A DNA stretch of 64,000 nucleotides from Mesorhizobium loti R88b (GCF_013170845.1 NZ_CP033367.1:2047001-2111000), one strand, 5' to 3'. Shown: positions 16,650-27,470, counted from the first letter of the stretch. Notes: generated by a model from the letters alone, not told the origin. Numbers and translations are program-made.

Positions 16650-16696
16650 TGCATGTCGTTGTCCCAAAACCGCTGCGCACTTTTGGGCGACATGCA
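16650..16696. repeat. Dispersed hairpin repeat of the TGCATGTCG...CGACATGCA type
   Basis: Outer arms TGCATGTCG and CGACATGCA and inner arms CCCAAAA and TTTTGGG surround CCGCTGCGCAC. A second copy is at 47557-47603. I associate such elements with many loci in Rhizobiales genomes. Confidence 0.8.
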
Positions 16697-16795
16697 CCAA
16701 TCGCGCCGCGTTGCCGCAGCATCGAATTGCCGATTTTCGACCTGTCGCCGCCGTGATAGATACCTTTCCAAGGATTGCTTGAAGAGGCAGATGGC

Positions 16796-17179
16796 TTGAA
16801 CCGCCGGGGGAGACGCTGGAGCATGCCGGTCGCGCTTGTCGCGGCCTATCTGCTGTTGCTCCAGTCGACGCTCGGCGCATTCGCCTTCGGCATCGGGCCG
16901 AATGCTGCGCAGCTCGATGCTTTCGGCAACGTCATCTGCACCCGCGACGGCGCCACCCAGCTTCCCGGCGGTGACCAGCACCCGTCGCATCTGCCGGCCT
17001 GCTGCACGCTTGGCTGCGGCATGTTCTCATCGGCCTTTGCGCCGCCGTCGGATGTCGGGCTGGCCCCGGGCAGCCTTTCGTTTGAAACGGTCGCCTTCGT
17101 CTTTCCGGCGAGCATTCATCTCGACTTTGCGCGCGAACGCTCGCCGTCGAACCCGCGCGCACCGCCGCTGGCGGCCTGA
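16796..17179 (+). CDS. DUF2946-family exported protein, copper module
   Basis: The product has an Arg-rich start, one hydrophobic signal/anchor (MPVALVAAYLLLLQSTLGAF) and the conserved Cys/His core HLPACCTLGCGMF of DUF2946 proteins. These are commonly found with copper-handling genes and may bind Cu(I) in the periplasm. It precedes PCuAC, YcnI and CopCD on the same strand. The TTG at 16796 is chosen because GAAGAGG lies about 8 nt before it and it keeps the basic NRRGRRW region; an ATG at 16823 is the alternative. Confidence 0.7.
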   Translation: MNRRGRRWSMPVALVAAYLLLLQSTLGAFAFGIGPNAAQLDAFGNVICTRDGATQLPGGDQHPSHLPACCTLGCGMFSSAFAPPSDVGLAPGSLSFETVAFVFPASIHLDFARERSPSNPRAPPLAA

Positions 17180-17280
17180 GCCTGCTTGCCGACCCGTGGA
17201 ACCTTTCGCGGGCGCACCCATCCAAGGATCAAAACGGTTCGCAGCCGGCGACGGCGCGATCATCACTTCATGGAGCAACC

Positions 17281-17826
17281 ATGTCCCATTTTTCCCCTGT
17301 AGCGGCGGGCCTTATGTTCAGCCGCATTCTGTTTCGTTTGCAGGAACGTCTCAGCGCTGTGGCGCTGGCTTTGGCTATCATGCTCGTCGGCGCCCAATCC
17401 GTCCTGGCGCATGAGTTCAAGGTCGGCGATCTCGAGATCGAGCATCCCTGGTCGCGCGCCACGCCGGCTGGCGCCAAGGTGGCGGGCGGTTATTTCACCA
17501 TCGTCAACAAGGGCAGCACGGCGGACCGGCTGCTGTCGATTTCCTCCGATATTTCTGAAAAGGCCGAGCTGCATGAGATGGGCGTCAAGGATGGCGTCAT
17601 GACCATGCGGCCGGTTTCCGGCGGCCTGGAGGTCCCCGCCGGCGGCAAGGTGGCGCTGGCGCCAGGCGGCTATCATTTGATGTTCGTCGGCCTGAAGCGG
17701 CAACCCAAGCAAGGCGAGAAATTTGCCGCCACGCTGACCTTCGAGAAGGCCGGCACGGTCGATGTCGAGTTCGCCGTCGAAGGCATGGGCGAGACGGGCG
17801 GCATGGACATGGACCACGACAATTGA
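17281..17826 (+). CDS. PCuAC-type periplasmic copper chaperone
   Basis: The 181-residue protein has a long N-terminal signal ending in SVLAHEFKVGD and the PCuAC copper motif, visible as HEM (in ELHEMGVKDGVMTM) and HLM (in GGYHLMFVGL). The C-terminal GGMDMDHD adds Met/His/Asp ligands. PCuAC carries Cu(I) to the CuA site of cytochrome oxidase or to periplasmic carriers. A GGAG site precedes the ATG; an in-frame ATG at 17314 would give a shorter signal. It is followed 40 nt later by the YcnI gene. Confidence 0.93.
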   Translation: MSHFSPVAAGLMFSRILFRLQERLSAVALALAIMLVGAQSVLAHEFKVGDLEIEHPWSRATPAGAKVAGGYFTIVNKGSTADRLLSISSDISEKAELHEMGVKDGVMTMRPVSGGLEVPAGGKVALAPGGYHLMFVGLKRQPKQGEKFAATLTFEKAGTVDVEFAVEGMGETGGMDMDHDN

Positions 17827-17866
17827 TCGCGCCGATCCGCAGATTTTGAAATCAGAGGGACCATCC

Positions 17867-18385
17867 ATGAACAAGTATCTTTTGACGGCCGCAGCGCTTC
17901 TCGTGCTGGGGACGAATGCCGCCTTCGCCCACATCACGCTCGAAACCCAGGAAGCGGCCGTGGGCTCGACCTACAAGGCGGTGCTACGCGTGCCGCATGG
18001 CTGCGACGGCAAGGCGACGACCGCCGTGCGCGTGCAGATCCCGGAAGGGGTGATCGCGGTGAAGCCGATGCCGAAGCCAGGCTGGACGCTGCAGACCAAG
18101 AAGGGCAAATACGAAAAGTCCTACCAGCTCTATGGTCAGGGGGTGACCGACGGCGTCAAGGAGGTCGACTGGAGCGGCGGCAATCTGCCGGATGAATTCT
18201 ACGACGAGTTCGTCTTCCGCGCGACGCTGACGGCGGATTTGCCGGTCGGCCAAAAACTCTATTTCCCTGTTGTACAGGAATGCGACGGCGCTGCCGACCG
18301 CTGGATCGAGATCCCGGCGGCAGGCCAGGATGAGGACGCGCTCGAGAACCCGGCACCCGGCGTCAAGCTGTTGCCGAAGAAGTAA
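17867..18385 (+). CDS. YcnI/DUF1775 copper-binding protein
   Basis: The 172-residue protein has a Sec signal (residues 1-21) and begins its mature part with HITLE after AFA, the N-terminal histidine used for copper in YcnI. Other family features are VPHGCDGKATTAVRVQIPEG and PVVQECDGA. It is probably a periplasmic copper metallochaperone working with PCuAC and CopCD. AGAGGGA precedes the ATG by 8 nt. Confidence 0.92.
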   Translation: MNKYLLTAAALLVLGTNAAFAHITLETQEAAVGSTYKAVLRVPHGCDGKATTAVRVQIPEGVIAVKPMPKPGWTLQTKKGKYEKSYQLYGQGVTDGVKEVDWSGGNLPDEFYDEFVFRATLTADLPVGQKLYFPVVQECDGAADRWIEIPAAGQDEDALENPAPGVKLLPKK

Positions 18386-18440
18386 TCTTTTCTCGCGGCG
18401 CGCCCTGCTCGCAAGTGCGCGCCGCGTCCCAAGGCATGAC

Positions 18441-20078
18441 ATGAGCGCAGTATCTTCCCTGTTTATAGTCGCTTCGAGCGGCAGGTCGCTCGGCCGCATC
18501 GCCGGCTTGCTGCTGGCCTTGGCCATGGCGTTCATCGTCATGGCCTCGGCAAACCAGGCCTTTGCCCATGCCGCGCTGATCAAGACCGATCCGGCTGACG
18601 GCGCGGTGTTGGCGCAGGCTCCGGCGCAGTTCTCGCTGACATTCAGCGAGCCGGTTTCGCCACTGGTACTGACCTTGGTGAAGCCCGACGGCACGCCGGT
18701 TGCGCTGACATCCTTCCGCCTCAGCGACCAGACGGTTGAGATCGACAATCCGCAAGCCCTCAAATCCGGAACGCATGTGCTCAGCTGGCGCGTCATTTCC
18801 GCCGATGGCCATCCGGTCGGCGGTTCGCTGCTGTTTTCCATCGGCGCGCCAAGCGAACCGCCCGCCGTGTCCGAGGCCGTCGACTGGCCGCTGCGGTCGG
18901 CGATCTGGATCGGCAAGGTCTTTCTCTACATCGGACTGTTCCTCGGCGTCGGCGGCGCCTTCGCCCTTGCCTGGCTGGGCGGCGAGGGACGAGCCGGTCA
19001 GCGCTTCGTCACGGCGGCGATCCTGTGCGGGCTGGTCGCGACACCCTTGTCGCTCGGCTTTCAGGGTCTCGATGCGCTCGGAGCGCCGCTGTCTCATCTG
19101 GCACAGCCGGTGATCTGGCGGACCGGGCTCGGCACCAGTTTCGGCTGGACCGTGCTGGTCGCCCTGGTTTCGCTGGGGCTCGGTCTGTTGTCGCTGGCCG
19201 GACCGCGTGTCCTCGCTAAGCCGTTGGCGCTTGCCGGGCTTGCCGGCGTCGGCGTTGCGCTTGCCGCCAGCGGCCACGCCAGTGCCGCCGAGCCGCAATG
19301 GCTGACACGGCCCATGGTGTTCGCGCATGGCGTCGGCATCGCCTTCTGGGCCGGCGCCCTGGTGCCACTCGGTCTCGCGCTAAAACGCCAAACGGCGGGC
19401 GCCGTCGCTTTCCTGCGCCGCTTCTCCTCAGCGATCCTGCCTGTCGTGGCCGTGCTTGCCGCCGCCGGCATCGTACTCGCCGTCATCCAGGTGCAGACGC
19501 CTTCGGCACTGGTCGGCACCTCCTATGGCCGGCTGCTGCTGGTCAAACTCGCGCTGCTGGTCTTCCTGTTCACTCTGGCCGCCGTCAACCGCTGGAAACT
19601 CACCGCCTCGGCGGAGGCGGGATCGACTGAGGTGCAACGCAGGCTCACCCGCTCGATCGGCGTCGAAATGCTGATCGTGCTGGCGATTTTCGGTATTGCC
19701 GCCGGCTGGCGCTTCACGCCGCCGCCACGAGCCTTGGCGATCGCTGCGGCGCAACCGGTCTCGGTCCATATCCACGCTTTGCAGGCGATGGCCGATCTCA
19801 GCATCACCCCCGGCCATGCCGGCCCGGTCGCCGCCTCGATGATCATCATGACCGGCGATTTCGGGCCGCTCGACGCCAAGGAAGTGACGCTGGTGCTGTC
19901 GAAGCCCGATTCCGGCATCGAGCCGCTGAAGCGCGCGGCGACCAAGCCCGGCGATGGCAGCTGGCGTGTCGACAACCTCGTCATCCCGGTGCCCGGCCGC
20001 TGGACGGTGCGCATCGACATCCTGGTCTCGGACTTCGAGATGGTGAAGATCGGGGCGCCGGTGGACATCAGGCCGTAA
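18441..20078 (+). CDS. CopC-CopD fusion, copper uptake/resistance membrane protein
   Basis: The 545-residue protein has a signal peptide, a CopC domain starting at HAALIKTDPADGA after AFA (His ligand at the mature end, second site in SADGHPVGG), a CopD membrane domain of about eight helices (about residues 150-420) and a soluble C-terminal domain resembling YtkA. CopC binds Cu(II) in the periplasm and CopD moves it across the membrane. The start was placed at the ATG at 18441 because the longer frame overlaps the YcnI gene. It closes the copper operon. Confidence 0.92.
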   Translation: MSAVSSLFIVASSGRSLGRIAGLLLALAMAFIVMASANQAFAHAALIKTDPADGAVLAQAPAQFSLTFSEPVSPLVLTLVKPDGTPVALTSFRLSDQTVEIDNPQALKSGTHVLSWRVISADGHPVGGSLLFSIGAPSEPPAVSEAVDWPLRSAIWIGKVFLYIGLFLGVGGAFALAWLGGEGRAGQRFVTAAILCGLVATPLSLGFQGLDALGAPLSHLAQPVIWRTGLGTSFGWTVLVALVSLGLGLLSLAGPRVLAKPLALAGLAGVGVALAASGHASAAEPQWLTRPMVFAHGVGIAFWAGALVPLGLALKRQTAGAVAFLRRFSSAILPVVAVLAAAGIVLAVIQVQTPSALVGTSYGRLLLVKLALLVFLFTLAAVNRWKLTASAEAGSTEVQRRLTRSIGVEMLIVLAIFGIAAGWRFTPPPRALAIAAAQPVSVHIHALQAMADLSITPGHAGPVAASMIIMTGDFGPLDAKEVTLVLSKPDSGIEPLKRAATKPGDGSWRVDNLVIPVPGRWTVRIDILVSDFEMVKIGAPVDIRP

Positions 20079-20231
20079 CCCGGGGATGTGATACCGTTGT
20101 CGAACGGGCTGCACGTGCCGCCTACAGCAACACAATTCGGCGAGGCGGTTGACGCAGCCCGAAAGGCCCGTCAATCATCGCCCAAAAATCGCGGGCTCCA
20201 ACCAACAAGATCCGAAAGCAGGGAAGAAACG

Positions 20232-21659
20232 ATGGAAAAAGCCGAAATCGGCCTGATCGGCCTTGGTACGATGGGCTCCAACCTGGCGCTCAATATCGCC
20301 GAGCACGGGCACCGCATCGCCGTCTTCAACCGCACAAAGGCGCGTACCGACGCTTTCGTCGAGAATGCCGGCGCGCTGAAAGACATGGTGGTGCCTTGCT
20401 ACAGCCTGGAAGAACTCGCCGCCGCGATCAAGCCGCCGCGCCCGGTCATCATCATGGTTCTGGCAGGCAAGCCGGTCGATGAGCAGATCGAAGCCTTGCG
20501 CGGCGTGCTGTCGGCCAATGACATCATCATCGATGCCGGCAACGCCAATTTCCGCGACACGATGCGCCGTTTCTCCGAACTGTCCGGCTCGGGCCTGACC
20601 TTCATCGGCATGGGCGTGTCGGGCGGCGAGGAGGGCGCGCGTCACGGGCCGTCGATCATGGTCGGCGGCACGGAAGATAGCTGGAAGCGCGTCGAAAAAG
20701 TGCTGACCGCGATCTCCGCCAAATTCAAGGACGAGCCTTGCGCCGCCTGGCTCGGCACCGATGGCGCCGGCCATTTCGTCAAGACCATCCATAATGGCAT
20801 CGAGTATGCCGACATGCAGATGATCGCCGAGATCTACGGCATCTTGCGTGACGGCCTCGGCATGGGGCCGAAGGAGATCGGTACGGTCTTTGAAAACTGG
20901 AACAAGGGCCGGCTCGATTCGTATCTGATCGAGATCACCGCCAAGGTTCTGGCATCAGACGATGCGAAGACCGGCAAGCCCGTGGTCGATATCATCCTCG
21001 ACCGCGCCGGCCAGAAGGGCACCGGCAAATGGTCTGTCATCGAGGCGCAGCAGCTCGGCATTCCGGCGACAGCGATCGAGGCCGCGGTTGCTGCACGCGT
21101 GCTGTCCTCGATCAAGGACGAGCGCCAAGCGGCCGAAAAGGCCTATGGCAATATCGGCGTGACCAAGATCTCCGGTGACAAGGCGGCACTTCTGAAAGAC
21201 CTGGAGCTGGCGCTGCTCGCCGGCAAGATCGCCGCCTATGCGCAAGGTTTCGCGGTGATGAGCGCCGCCTCGAAGGAGTTCAACTGGAACCTGCCGATGC
21301 CGACCATCGCCAAGATCTGGCGGGCCGGCTGCATCATCCGTTCGCAGATGCTCGACACGATGGCGGAAGCCTTCGGTTCCGGCGGCGCTGCCACCAACCT
21401 TTTGATGGCGCCTGCCTTCATCACCATGATGCAGGAGGCGCATCCGTCGCTGCGGCGCGTCGTGGCCAAGGCATCCGAAGCCGGCGCGCCGGTGCCGGCG
21501 CTGTCTTCGGCACTTGCCTATTTCGACAGCTATCGCCAGGGCCGCGGCACCTCGAACCTGATCCAGGCGCAGCGCGATTTCTTCGGCGCGCATGGCTTCG
21601 AACGCATCGGCGAGCAGGGCGCGTTCCACGGCCCGTGGGGTAGCGGCGCTGCGGGCTAA
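20232..21659 (+). CDS. gnd: 6-phosphogluconate dehydrogenase (decarboxylating)
   Basis: Gnd oxidises 6-phosphogluconate to ribulose 5-phosphate with release of CO2. The 475-residue protein has the NADP fold motif GLIGLGTMGSN, the substrate signature GVSGGEEGARHGPS and the catalytic lysine region HFVKTIHNGIEYADMQ, with C-terminal RGTSNLIQAQRDFFGAHGFER. Length is normal. The ATG at 20232 follows GGGAAGAAAC. It is single, convergent with the lacI-type gene 2 nt away. Confidence 0.96.
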   Translation: MEKAEIGLIGLGTMGSNLALNIAEHGHRIAVFNRTKARTDAFVENAGALKDMVVPCYSLEELAAAIKPPRPVIIMVLAGKPVDEQIEALRGVLSANDIIIDAGNANFRDTMRRFSELSGSGLTFIGMGVSGGEEGARHGPSIMVGGTEDSWKRVEKVLTAISAKFKDEPCAAWLGTDGAGHFVKTIHNGIEYADMQMIAEIYGILRDGLGMGPKEIGTVFENWNKGRLDSYLIEITAKVLASDDAKTGKPVVDIILDRAGQKGTGKWSVIEAQQLGIPATAIEAAVAARVLSSIKDERQAAEKAYGNIGVTKISGDKAALLKDLELALLAGKIAAYAQGFAVMSAASKEFNWNLPMPTIAKIWRAGCIIRSQMLDTMAEAFGSGGAATNLLMAPAFITMMQEAHPSLRRVVAKASEAGAPVPALSSALAYFDSYRQGRGTSNLIQAQRDFFGAHGFERIGEQGAFHGPWGSGAAG

Positions 21660-21661
21660 AG

Positions 21662-22705
21662 TTAGCCGCGATAGGGCAGAACCCCGCTCGGCTTGCTGAG
21701 ACTTTGCAGCGAGCCGGGTGCCGCGCCGCCGATCCAGCCAAGCACTGACCGGGCGAGCTCGGAGCCGGCGAGGCGGAAGCTCTCATTGACGACGAACAGT
21801 TCGCGCCGGAACAGATGCAGAAATTCCGACGACTGTTTCGACACCACGTCGACGTCGCGGCCAAGCTCCAGCCCGGCATCCTCGATGCCGGCGACGATGG
21901 CGAGCGTCGAAGCGGCGGCGCTGCTGACGATGCCGTCCGGGCGGTCGTTGCGCCGCATCAACTGCGCGGTGCGCGTCCTGATCTGCTCGATCGACTGGTC
22001 GATGGTGACGGTGTTGAACGGCACCTCACTGACACCAACCTCGCTGAGCGCATCGGCAAAGCCGTTCACCGTGTGGCCGTGATAGGTCAGTCCGACGGGC
22101 GGCGCCAGCAAGGCAAGCCGCCGCCGGCCCATGCCGGCTAGATAGCGCGCGGCCTCGTTGGCGAAGGCGTAGTTGTCGAAGTCATGATAGGGATGCACCA
22201 GCCCCATATCGGTGCGGCCATGCGTGGCAAAGGGAATGCCGCGTTCCAACAGGTAACGGGCGCGGGCGTCGTCGGGCTGCGTGCGCGAGATGATGATGCC
22301 GTCGGCCGAACCCGTCTCCACCAGATAGCGCACGGGGTCCATGGGATCCTGCGAGCGCGAATAGGGCGTGACGATCAGATGGTAGGGCGTGTCGGCGATC
22401 ACCGAGGTGACGCCGTAGATGATATCCGAGACGAAACTCATAAGCTCATGCTCGGTGTTCAAGACCAGCGAGATGACATTGGTCTTGCCGGTGCGCAGGC
22501 GCACACCGGCGCGATTGGGCCGATAGCCGATCTGCTTGGCGACGAGCTGGACGCGACGCCTGGTCTCGGCGCCGATCTCGGGAGCGTCCTTCAGGGCGCG
22601 CGATACAGTGGTGACGCCAAGCCCGGTCATGAAGGCAAGCGTCTTCAGCGTCGGCCGCCCTTGCGCCGACGTCTCGTCGTTTTTTTCCGTACGCCGTCTG
22701 TCCAT
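21662..22705 (-). CDS. LacI-family repressor of the adjacent sugar ABC operon
   Basis: The 347-residue regulator has an N-terminal LacI helix-turn-helix (residues about 18-70, TLKTLAFMTGLGVTTVSRAL) and a periplasmic-binding-like effector domain. It is divergent from the CUT1 transporter operon. Two near-identical 14-nt palindromes, one near its own promoter and one at the ribosome site of the transporter, match a LacI operator pair, so it probably represses both directions until a sugar binds. Confidence 0.93.
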   Translation of the reverse strand: MDRRRTEKNDETSAQGRPTLKTLAFMTGLGVTTVSRALKDAPEIGAETRRRVQLVAKQIGYRPNRAGVRLRTGKTNVISLVLNTEHELMSFVSDIIYGVTSVIADTPYHLIVTPYSRSQDPMDPVRYLVETGSADGIIISRTQPDDARARYLLERGIPFATHGRTDMGLVHPYHDFDNYAFANEAARYLAGMGRRRLALLAPPVGLTYHGHTVNGFADALSEVGVSEVPFNTVTIDQSIEQIRTRTAQLMRRNDRPDGIVSSAAASTLAIVAGIEDAGLELGRDVDVVSKQSSEFLHLFRRELFVVNESFRLAGSELARSVLGWIGGAAPGSLQSLSKPSGVLPYRG

Positions 22706-22804
22706 TCGTCCCGCCCGTCAGGCGCATAGCAGCCGCAGGCCAGGTCGGCAATCGCCGCGATCTGCGGCGTGGCATGATTTCAGGCCCGGCGAGGCGTCAA
22801 TAAC

Positions 22805-22818
22805 CTGAAACGTTACAG
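22805..22818. promoter_or_regulatory. LacI-family operator, site 1
   Basis: CTGAAACGTTACAG, a near-palindrome centred on the CG typical of LacI-family sites, 100 nt from the repressor start. It is the exact reverse complement of site 2. Confidence 0.75.
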
Positions 22819-23077
22819 ATTGCCATCTCATGGGTCGATCGGTGAATAAAGCAGCAGACACGAGATCGTGAATTTCCCTAGGAATCCAAGGCGAAACATC
22901 GCCGGCACCGCCCTTTTGCCGGATTTTGCGAGCCGTTTGGCTGTTTTGCGCTGCGATAGCTCATATTGCGATGCACAACGGTATCCCTGCCGACGCATTT
23001 TGTTCGCGACTCGAAAAAATATCGGGCAGCCTTCAGGCCCAGGGTTGCGCCAACCCTGCAATTGCCGTATCGAAAAT

Positions 23078-23091
23078 CTGTAACGTTTCAG
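23078..23091. promoter_or_regulatory. LacI-family operator, site 2
   Basis: CTGTAACGTTTCAG ends only 5 nt before the GGGAGG ribosome site of the binding-protein gene. With flanks AAT and ATT the match to a perfect palindrome extends to 20 nt with one mismatch pair. A repressor here would block transcription or early elongation. Confidence 0.75.
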
Positions 23092-23109
23092 ATTCTGGGA
23101 GGAACCGAA

Positions 23110-24366
23110 ATGCGATACAGAGTTTTGACCGCTGCGCTGGCTGCGACGGCCGCGCTGCAGTTTGCCTGCCCGGCCAATGCCGCGGACCTCGAAGTGATTC
23201 ACTGGTGGACGTCGAAGGGCGAGTCGGCGGCGGTCTCGCAGTTCGCCAAGGCCCTCGACAATGACGGCCATGGCGACAAGTGGGTGGACAGCGCGATTGC
23301 CCTTGGCGAAACCGCGCGCTCGACCGTCATGCAGCGCGTGCTCGGCGGTGATCCTCCCGCTGCGGCTCAGTTCAATCCCGGACGGCAGTATGAGGAGCTG
23401 ATTTCGGGCGGCAAACTGCTCGACCTCACCGACATCGCGACCGCCGGTAAATGGGATCAGGTCATCCGCCCGAAAGCGATCGGCAGCGCCTGTCTTGTTG
23501 ACGGCCACTGGTGGTGCGTTCCGGTCAACATTCATTCGAATTACTGGGCCTGGTATTCCAAGCCGGTGTTCGCCAAAGCCGGGGTGCCGGAGCCGAAGAA
23601 CCTGGCCGATTTCATCGCGGCCGCGCCGAAGATCAAGGAGGCCGGCCTCATTCCCTTCGCCATCGGCGGCGACGGCAATGGCTGGCAGATCCAGTTGCTG
23701 TTCCAGGACATGGTCACCGAGGCTCTCGGTGTCGCCAAGCGCGACGAGATGTATACCAAGAAGAGCGCTGAAATTGCCGGCGGCCCCGAGATGAAAGGCG
23801 TCTTCACGCAGTTGCGGACCCTGAAGCAGTTCACCGACAATGGCTACGCCAACCGCAACTGGAACGACACCACCAATCTGGTGATCACCGGCAAGGCCGG
23901 ACTGCAGGTGATGGGCGACTGGGCGCGTGGCGAATTTGCGGCCGCCGGCATGACCGGTGTCAAGGATTTCGGCTGCATGATCGGCCTCAACGAGGCCAAG
24001 CCGGTGGTCAGCACCGACGGCGACATCATCGTCTTCTTCAAGCAGAACAATCCGGATGTCGAGGCAGCGCAGAAGCGTCTCGCAGCCCTGCTGATCAGCC
24101 CTGAGGTCCAGGTCGCTTTCAACAATGCCAAGGGTTCCATGCCCGTGCGCGGCGATGTCGACATGTCGACGGCCGACCCGTGCATGCAGAAGTCGCTGAA
24201 GGCGGTGGAAGACCCGGCCAACATCGTCACCGCGACGAACCGGTTCATTACCGAGAACACCAACCAGCAGCTCAACGAGCTCGTTGCGCAATTCTTCGCG
24301 GATGACTCCATGACGGCTGACGACGCCACCGCGAAATTCGCCACCATCATCGGAAATTCCGATTAG
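23110..24366 (+). CDS. CUT1 sugar ABC transporter binding protein
   Basis: The 418-residue protein has a Sec signal (residues 1-23, ending ANAA before DLEVIHWWTSKGE) and the family 1 solute-binding fold. The HWW start, the paired aromatic region HWWCVPVNIHSNYWAWY and GDWARGEF resemble glucose/mannose-type binding proteins of proteobacteria. The ATG at 23110 follows GGGAGG. It feeds the two permeases and the ATPase encoded next. The sugar is not identified; a glucoside is plausible given the later oxidoreductase genes. Confidence 0.93.
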   Translation: MRYRVLTAALAATAALQFACPANAADLEVIHWWTSKGESAAVSQFAKALDNDGHGDKWVDSAIALGETARSTVMQRVLGGDPPAAAQFNPGRQYEELISGGKLLDLTDIATAGKWDQVIRPKAIGSACLVDGHWWCVPVNIHSNYWAWYSKPVFAKAGVPEPKNLADFIAAAPKIKEAGLIPFAIGGDGNGWQIQLLFQDMVTEALGVAKRDEMYTKKSAEIAGGPEMKGVFTQLRTLKQFTDNGYANRNWNDTTNLVITGKAGLQVMGDWARGEFAAAGMTGVKDFGCMIGLNEAKPVVSTDGDIIVFFKQNNPDVEAAQKRLAALLISPEVQVAFNNAKGSMPVRGDVDMSTADPCMQKSLKAVEDPANIVTATNRFITENTNQQLNELVAQFFADDSMTADDATAKFATIIGNSD

Positions 24367-24553
24367 GAGCCGATCAGCACCTGGAGGCGCCGTCTCGGCG
24401 GCGCCCCCATCCCGCCTCGGCTCGCCAAGAAAGAAGCCTTTGGCGGGCTGACAATCGCGGGACCGGTGGTCCCTGAACCGGGCCGTGCGGAAGGCTGACT
24501 TTCGCATCGGCAGACGATCCCAGCGTGTCGGGAGAAGTGGAGAAAGACGGACG

Positions 24554-25450
24554 ATGCGGAGGAGCTGGAGACACAGATTTCACCTGCCCGCCGTCATCGG
24601 CACGATACCGATGATCCTCGTTGCTGTCGGTGTCTTCGTGATCGGTATCGGCTTCTCGGTGCTCTGGTCCTTCACCAGCTCCAAGCTCTTCCCTAGCTAT
24701 GATTTCGTCGGTCTGGCGCAGTACAGGCGGCTTTGGGCCGATAATCGCTGGCTCGTCTCGGTCAACAACATCTGGTTCTTTGGCCTGATGTCCATCGCCT
24801 GCAACATGGTGTTCGGCTATCTGCTTGCCGTTTTCATGGACCAGCGCATCCGCCAGGAAGACCTGTTCCGCTCTATCTTCCTCTATCCCTTCGCCATGTC
24901 GCTGATCGTCACCGGCCTTGTGTGGCAATGGGTGCTCGACCCCAATCTCGGCCTGCAGGCGGCAATGCGCAATCTGGGCTGGTCGAGCTTCAGCTTCGCC
25001 CCCCTGGTTGACGCCAACACCGCGATCTACGCGCTGGTGGTGGCTGGCATCTGGCAGGGCTCGGGTGTGACGATGGCGATCCTGCTTGCCGGCCTGCGCG
25101 GCGTTGACGAGGAGATCTGGAAAGCGGCGAGGGTCGACGGTATCCCGACATGGCGTACTCATGTTTCCATCGTGGCGCCAATGATGAAGGGTGCCTTCGC
25201 CACCGCCTTCGTTCTCCAATGTGTCGGTGTTGTGCGCGTCTATGACCTGGTCATTGCCATGACGGGCGGTGGTCCGGGAATCGCCACCTCCATGCCTGCG
25301 GTCTACGTCATCCAGCTCATCACAGTGCGCCAGAATGTCGGCCAGGGCATGGCCGCGGCAACGATGATGCTTCTGCCGGTACTGGTCGTGCTGGCGTTCA
25401 GCGGACTTGTGCTGTGGCGGCGAAAGCGTCGACAGGAGGCAGCCACATGA
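24554..25450 (+). CDS. CUT1 sugar ABC transporter permease (MalF-type)
   Basis: About 298 residues with six membrane segments and the EAA loop WKAARVDGIPTWRTHVSIVAPMM, which docks to the ATPase. The ATG at 24554 gives a basic N-terminus (MRRSWRHRFHLP) just before the first helix. A start 69 nt upstream is also open. Its stop overlaps the next permease start by 4 nt. It pairs with that permease to form the channel. Confidence 0.92.
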   Translation: MRRSWRHRFHLPAVIGTIPMILVAVGVFVIGIGFSVLWSFTSSKLFPSYDFVGLAQYRRLWADNRWLVSVNNIWFFGLMSIACNMVFGYLLAVFMDQRIRQEDLFRSIFLYPFAMSLIVTGLVWQWVLDPNLGLQAAMRNLGWSSFSFAPLVDANTAIYALVVAGIWQGSGVTMAILLAGLRGVDEEIWKAARVDGIPTWRTHVSIVAPMMKGAFATAFVLQCVGVVRVYDLVIAMTGGGPGIATSMPAVYVIQLITVRQNVGQGMAAATMMLLPVLVVLAFSGLVLWRRKRRQEAAT

Positions 25451-26369
25451 CCGCCGCCCAGATCACTGTCCGGGACCCGTCGGATCAGGCCGGCGTTGTG
25501 CCCTTCGGGCCGAAACCGCGCGGGACATCGGCCGGCCGTATCGGCATCTACGCGTTCCTGATCGTTGCGGCTCTCTTCTTCCTGATCCCGGTCTACATCA
25601 TGATCGTCACATCGCTGAAGGGGATGCCGGAGATCAGGCTGGGACATCTTTTCAACTTTCCGGTCGAGCCGACCTTCCAGCCCTGGGCTGATGCCTGGCT
25701 CCATGCCTGCACTGGCCGTGATTGCAACGGCCTCAGCCCTGGCTTCTACAATTCGGTGAAAATCACGGTGCCGAGCGTGATCATCTCGATCGTCTGCGCC
25801 TCGATCAATGGGTACGCGCTGACCTTCTGGCCCTACAAGGGTGCCAACCTGCTCTTCGGCTTGCTCGTGTTCGGCGCCTTCGTGCCGTACCAAGTCGTGA
25901 TCTATCCCCTGATCATCGGATTGAGCTCGGTCGGGCTGTTTGCGACTCTTCCCGGCATCATCATCGTGCACACGATCTTCGGCATGCCGATCCTGACGCT
26001 GCTGTTTCGCAATTTCTACGCGGCACTTCCGGTCGAGCTGTTCAAGGCGGCGCGTGTCGACGGTGCGGGCTTCTGGCGCATCTTTTTCTCCATCATGCTG
26101 CCGATGTCGGTGCCGATCACCGTCGTCGCGATCATCCTGCAAGTCACCGGCATCTGGAACGATTTCCTGTTCGGCATCGTGTTTGCCGGCCGGTCCAACT
26201 GGCCGATGACGGTGCAGCTCAACAACATCGTCAACACCACGACCGGAGTGCGGGAGTACAATGTCAACATGGCGGCTACCATTTTGACGGCGGCGGTGCC
26301 CCTGATCATCTACTTCGTCTCCGGAAGATGGTTCGTGCGCGGCATCGCCGCCGGCGCGGTGAAAGGCTG

Positions 26370-26370
<1 letters not shown>
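25447..26370 (+). CDS. CUT1 sugar ABC transporter permease (MalG-type)
   Basis: The 307-residue protein has a polar cytoplasmic N-terminus, six membrane segments and the EAA loop LFKAARVDGAGFWRIFFSIMLP. The ATG lies in the ATGA overlap with the preceding permease, and its own TGA shares one base with the ATPase ATG, so the three genes are translationally coupled. A Cys pair in the first periplasmic loop (HACTGRDCNG) is a small oddity shared by some glucose-type systems. Confidence 0.92.

Positions 26371-27470
<1,100 letters not shown>

Larger units (their letters stand above)
22706..23109. other. Divergent control region between the lacI-type gene and sugar ABC operon
   Basis: This 404-nt region contains two LacI-type palindromes near its ends (22805-22818 and 23078-23091). 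Between them I see no convincing gene. The 260-nt distance between sites would allow DNA looping. Confidence 0.6.
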
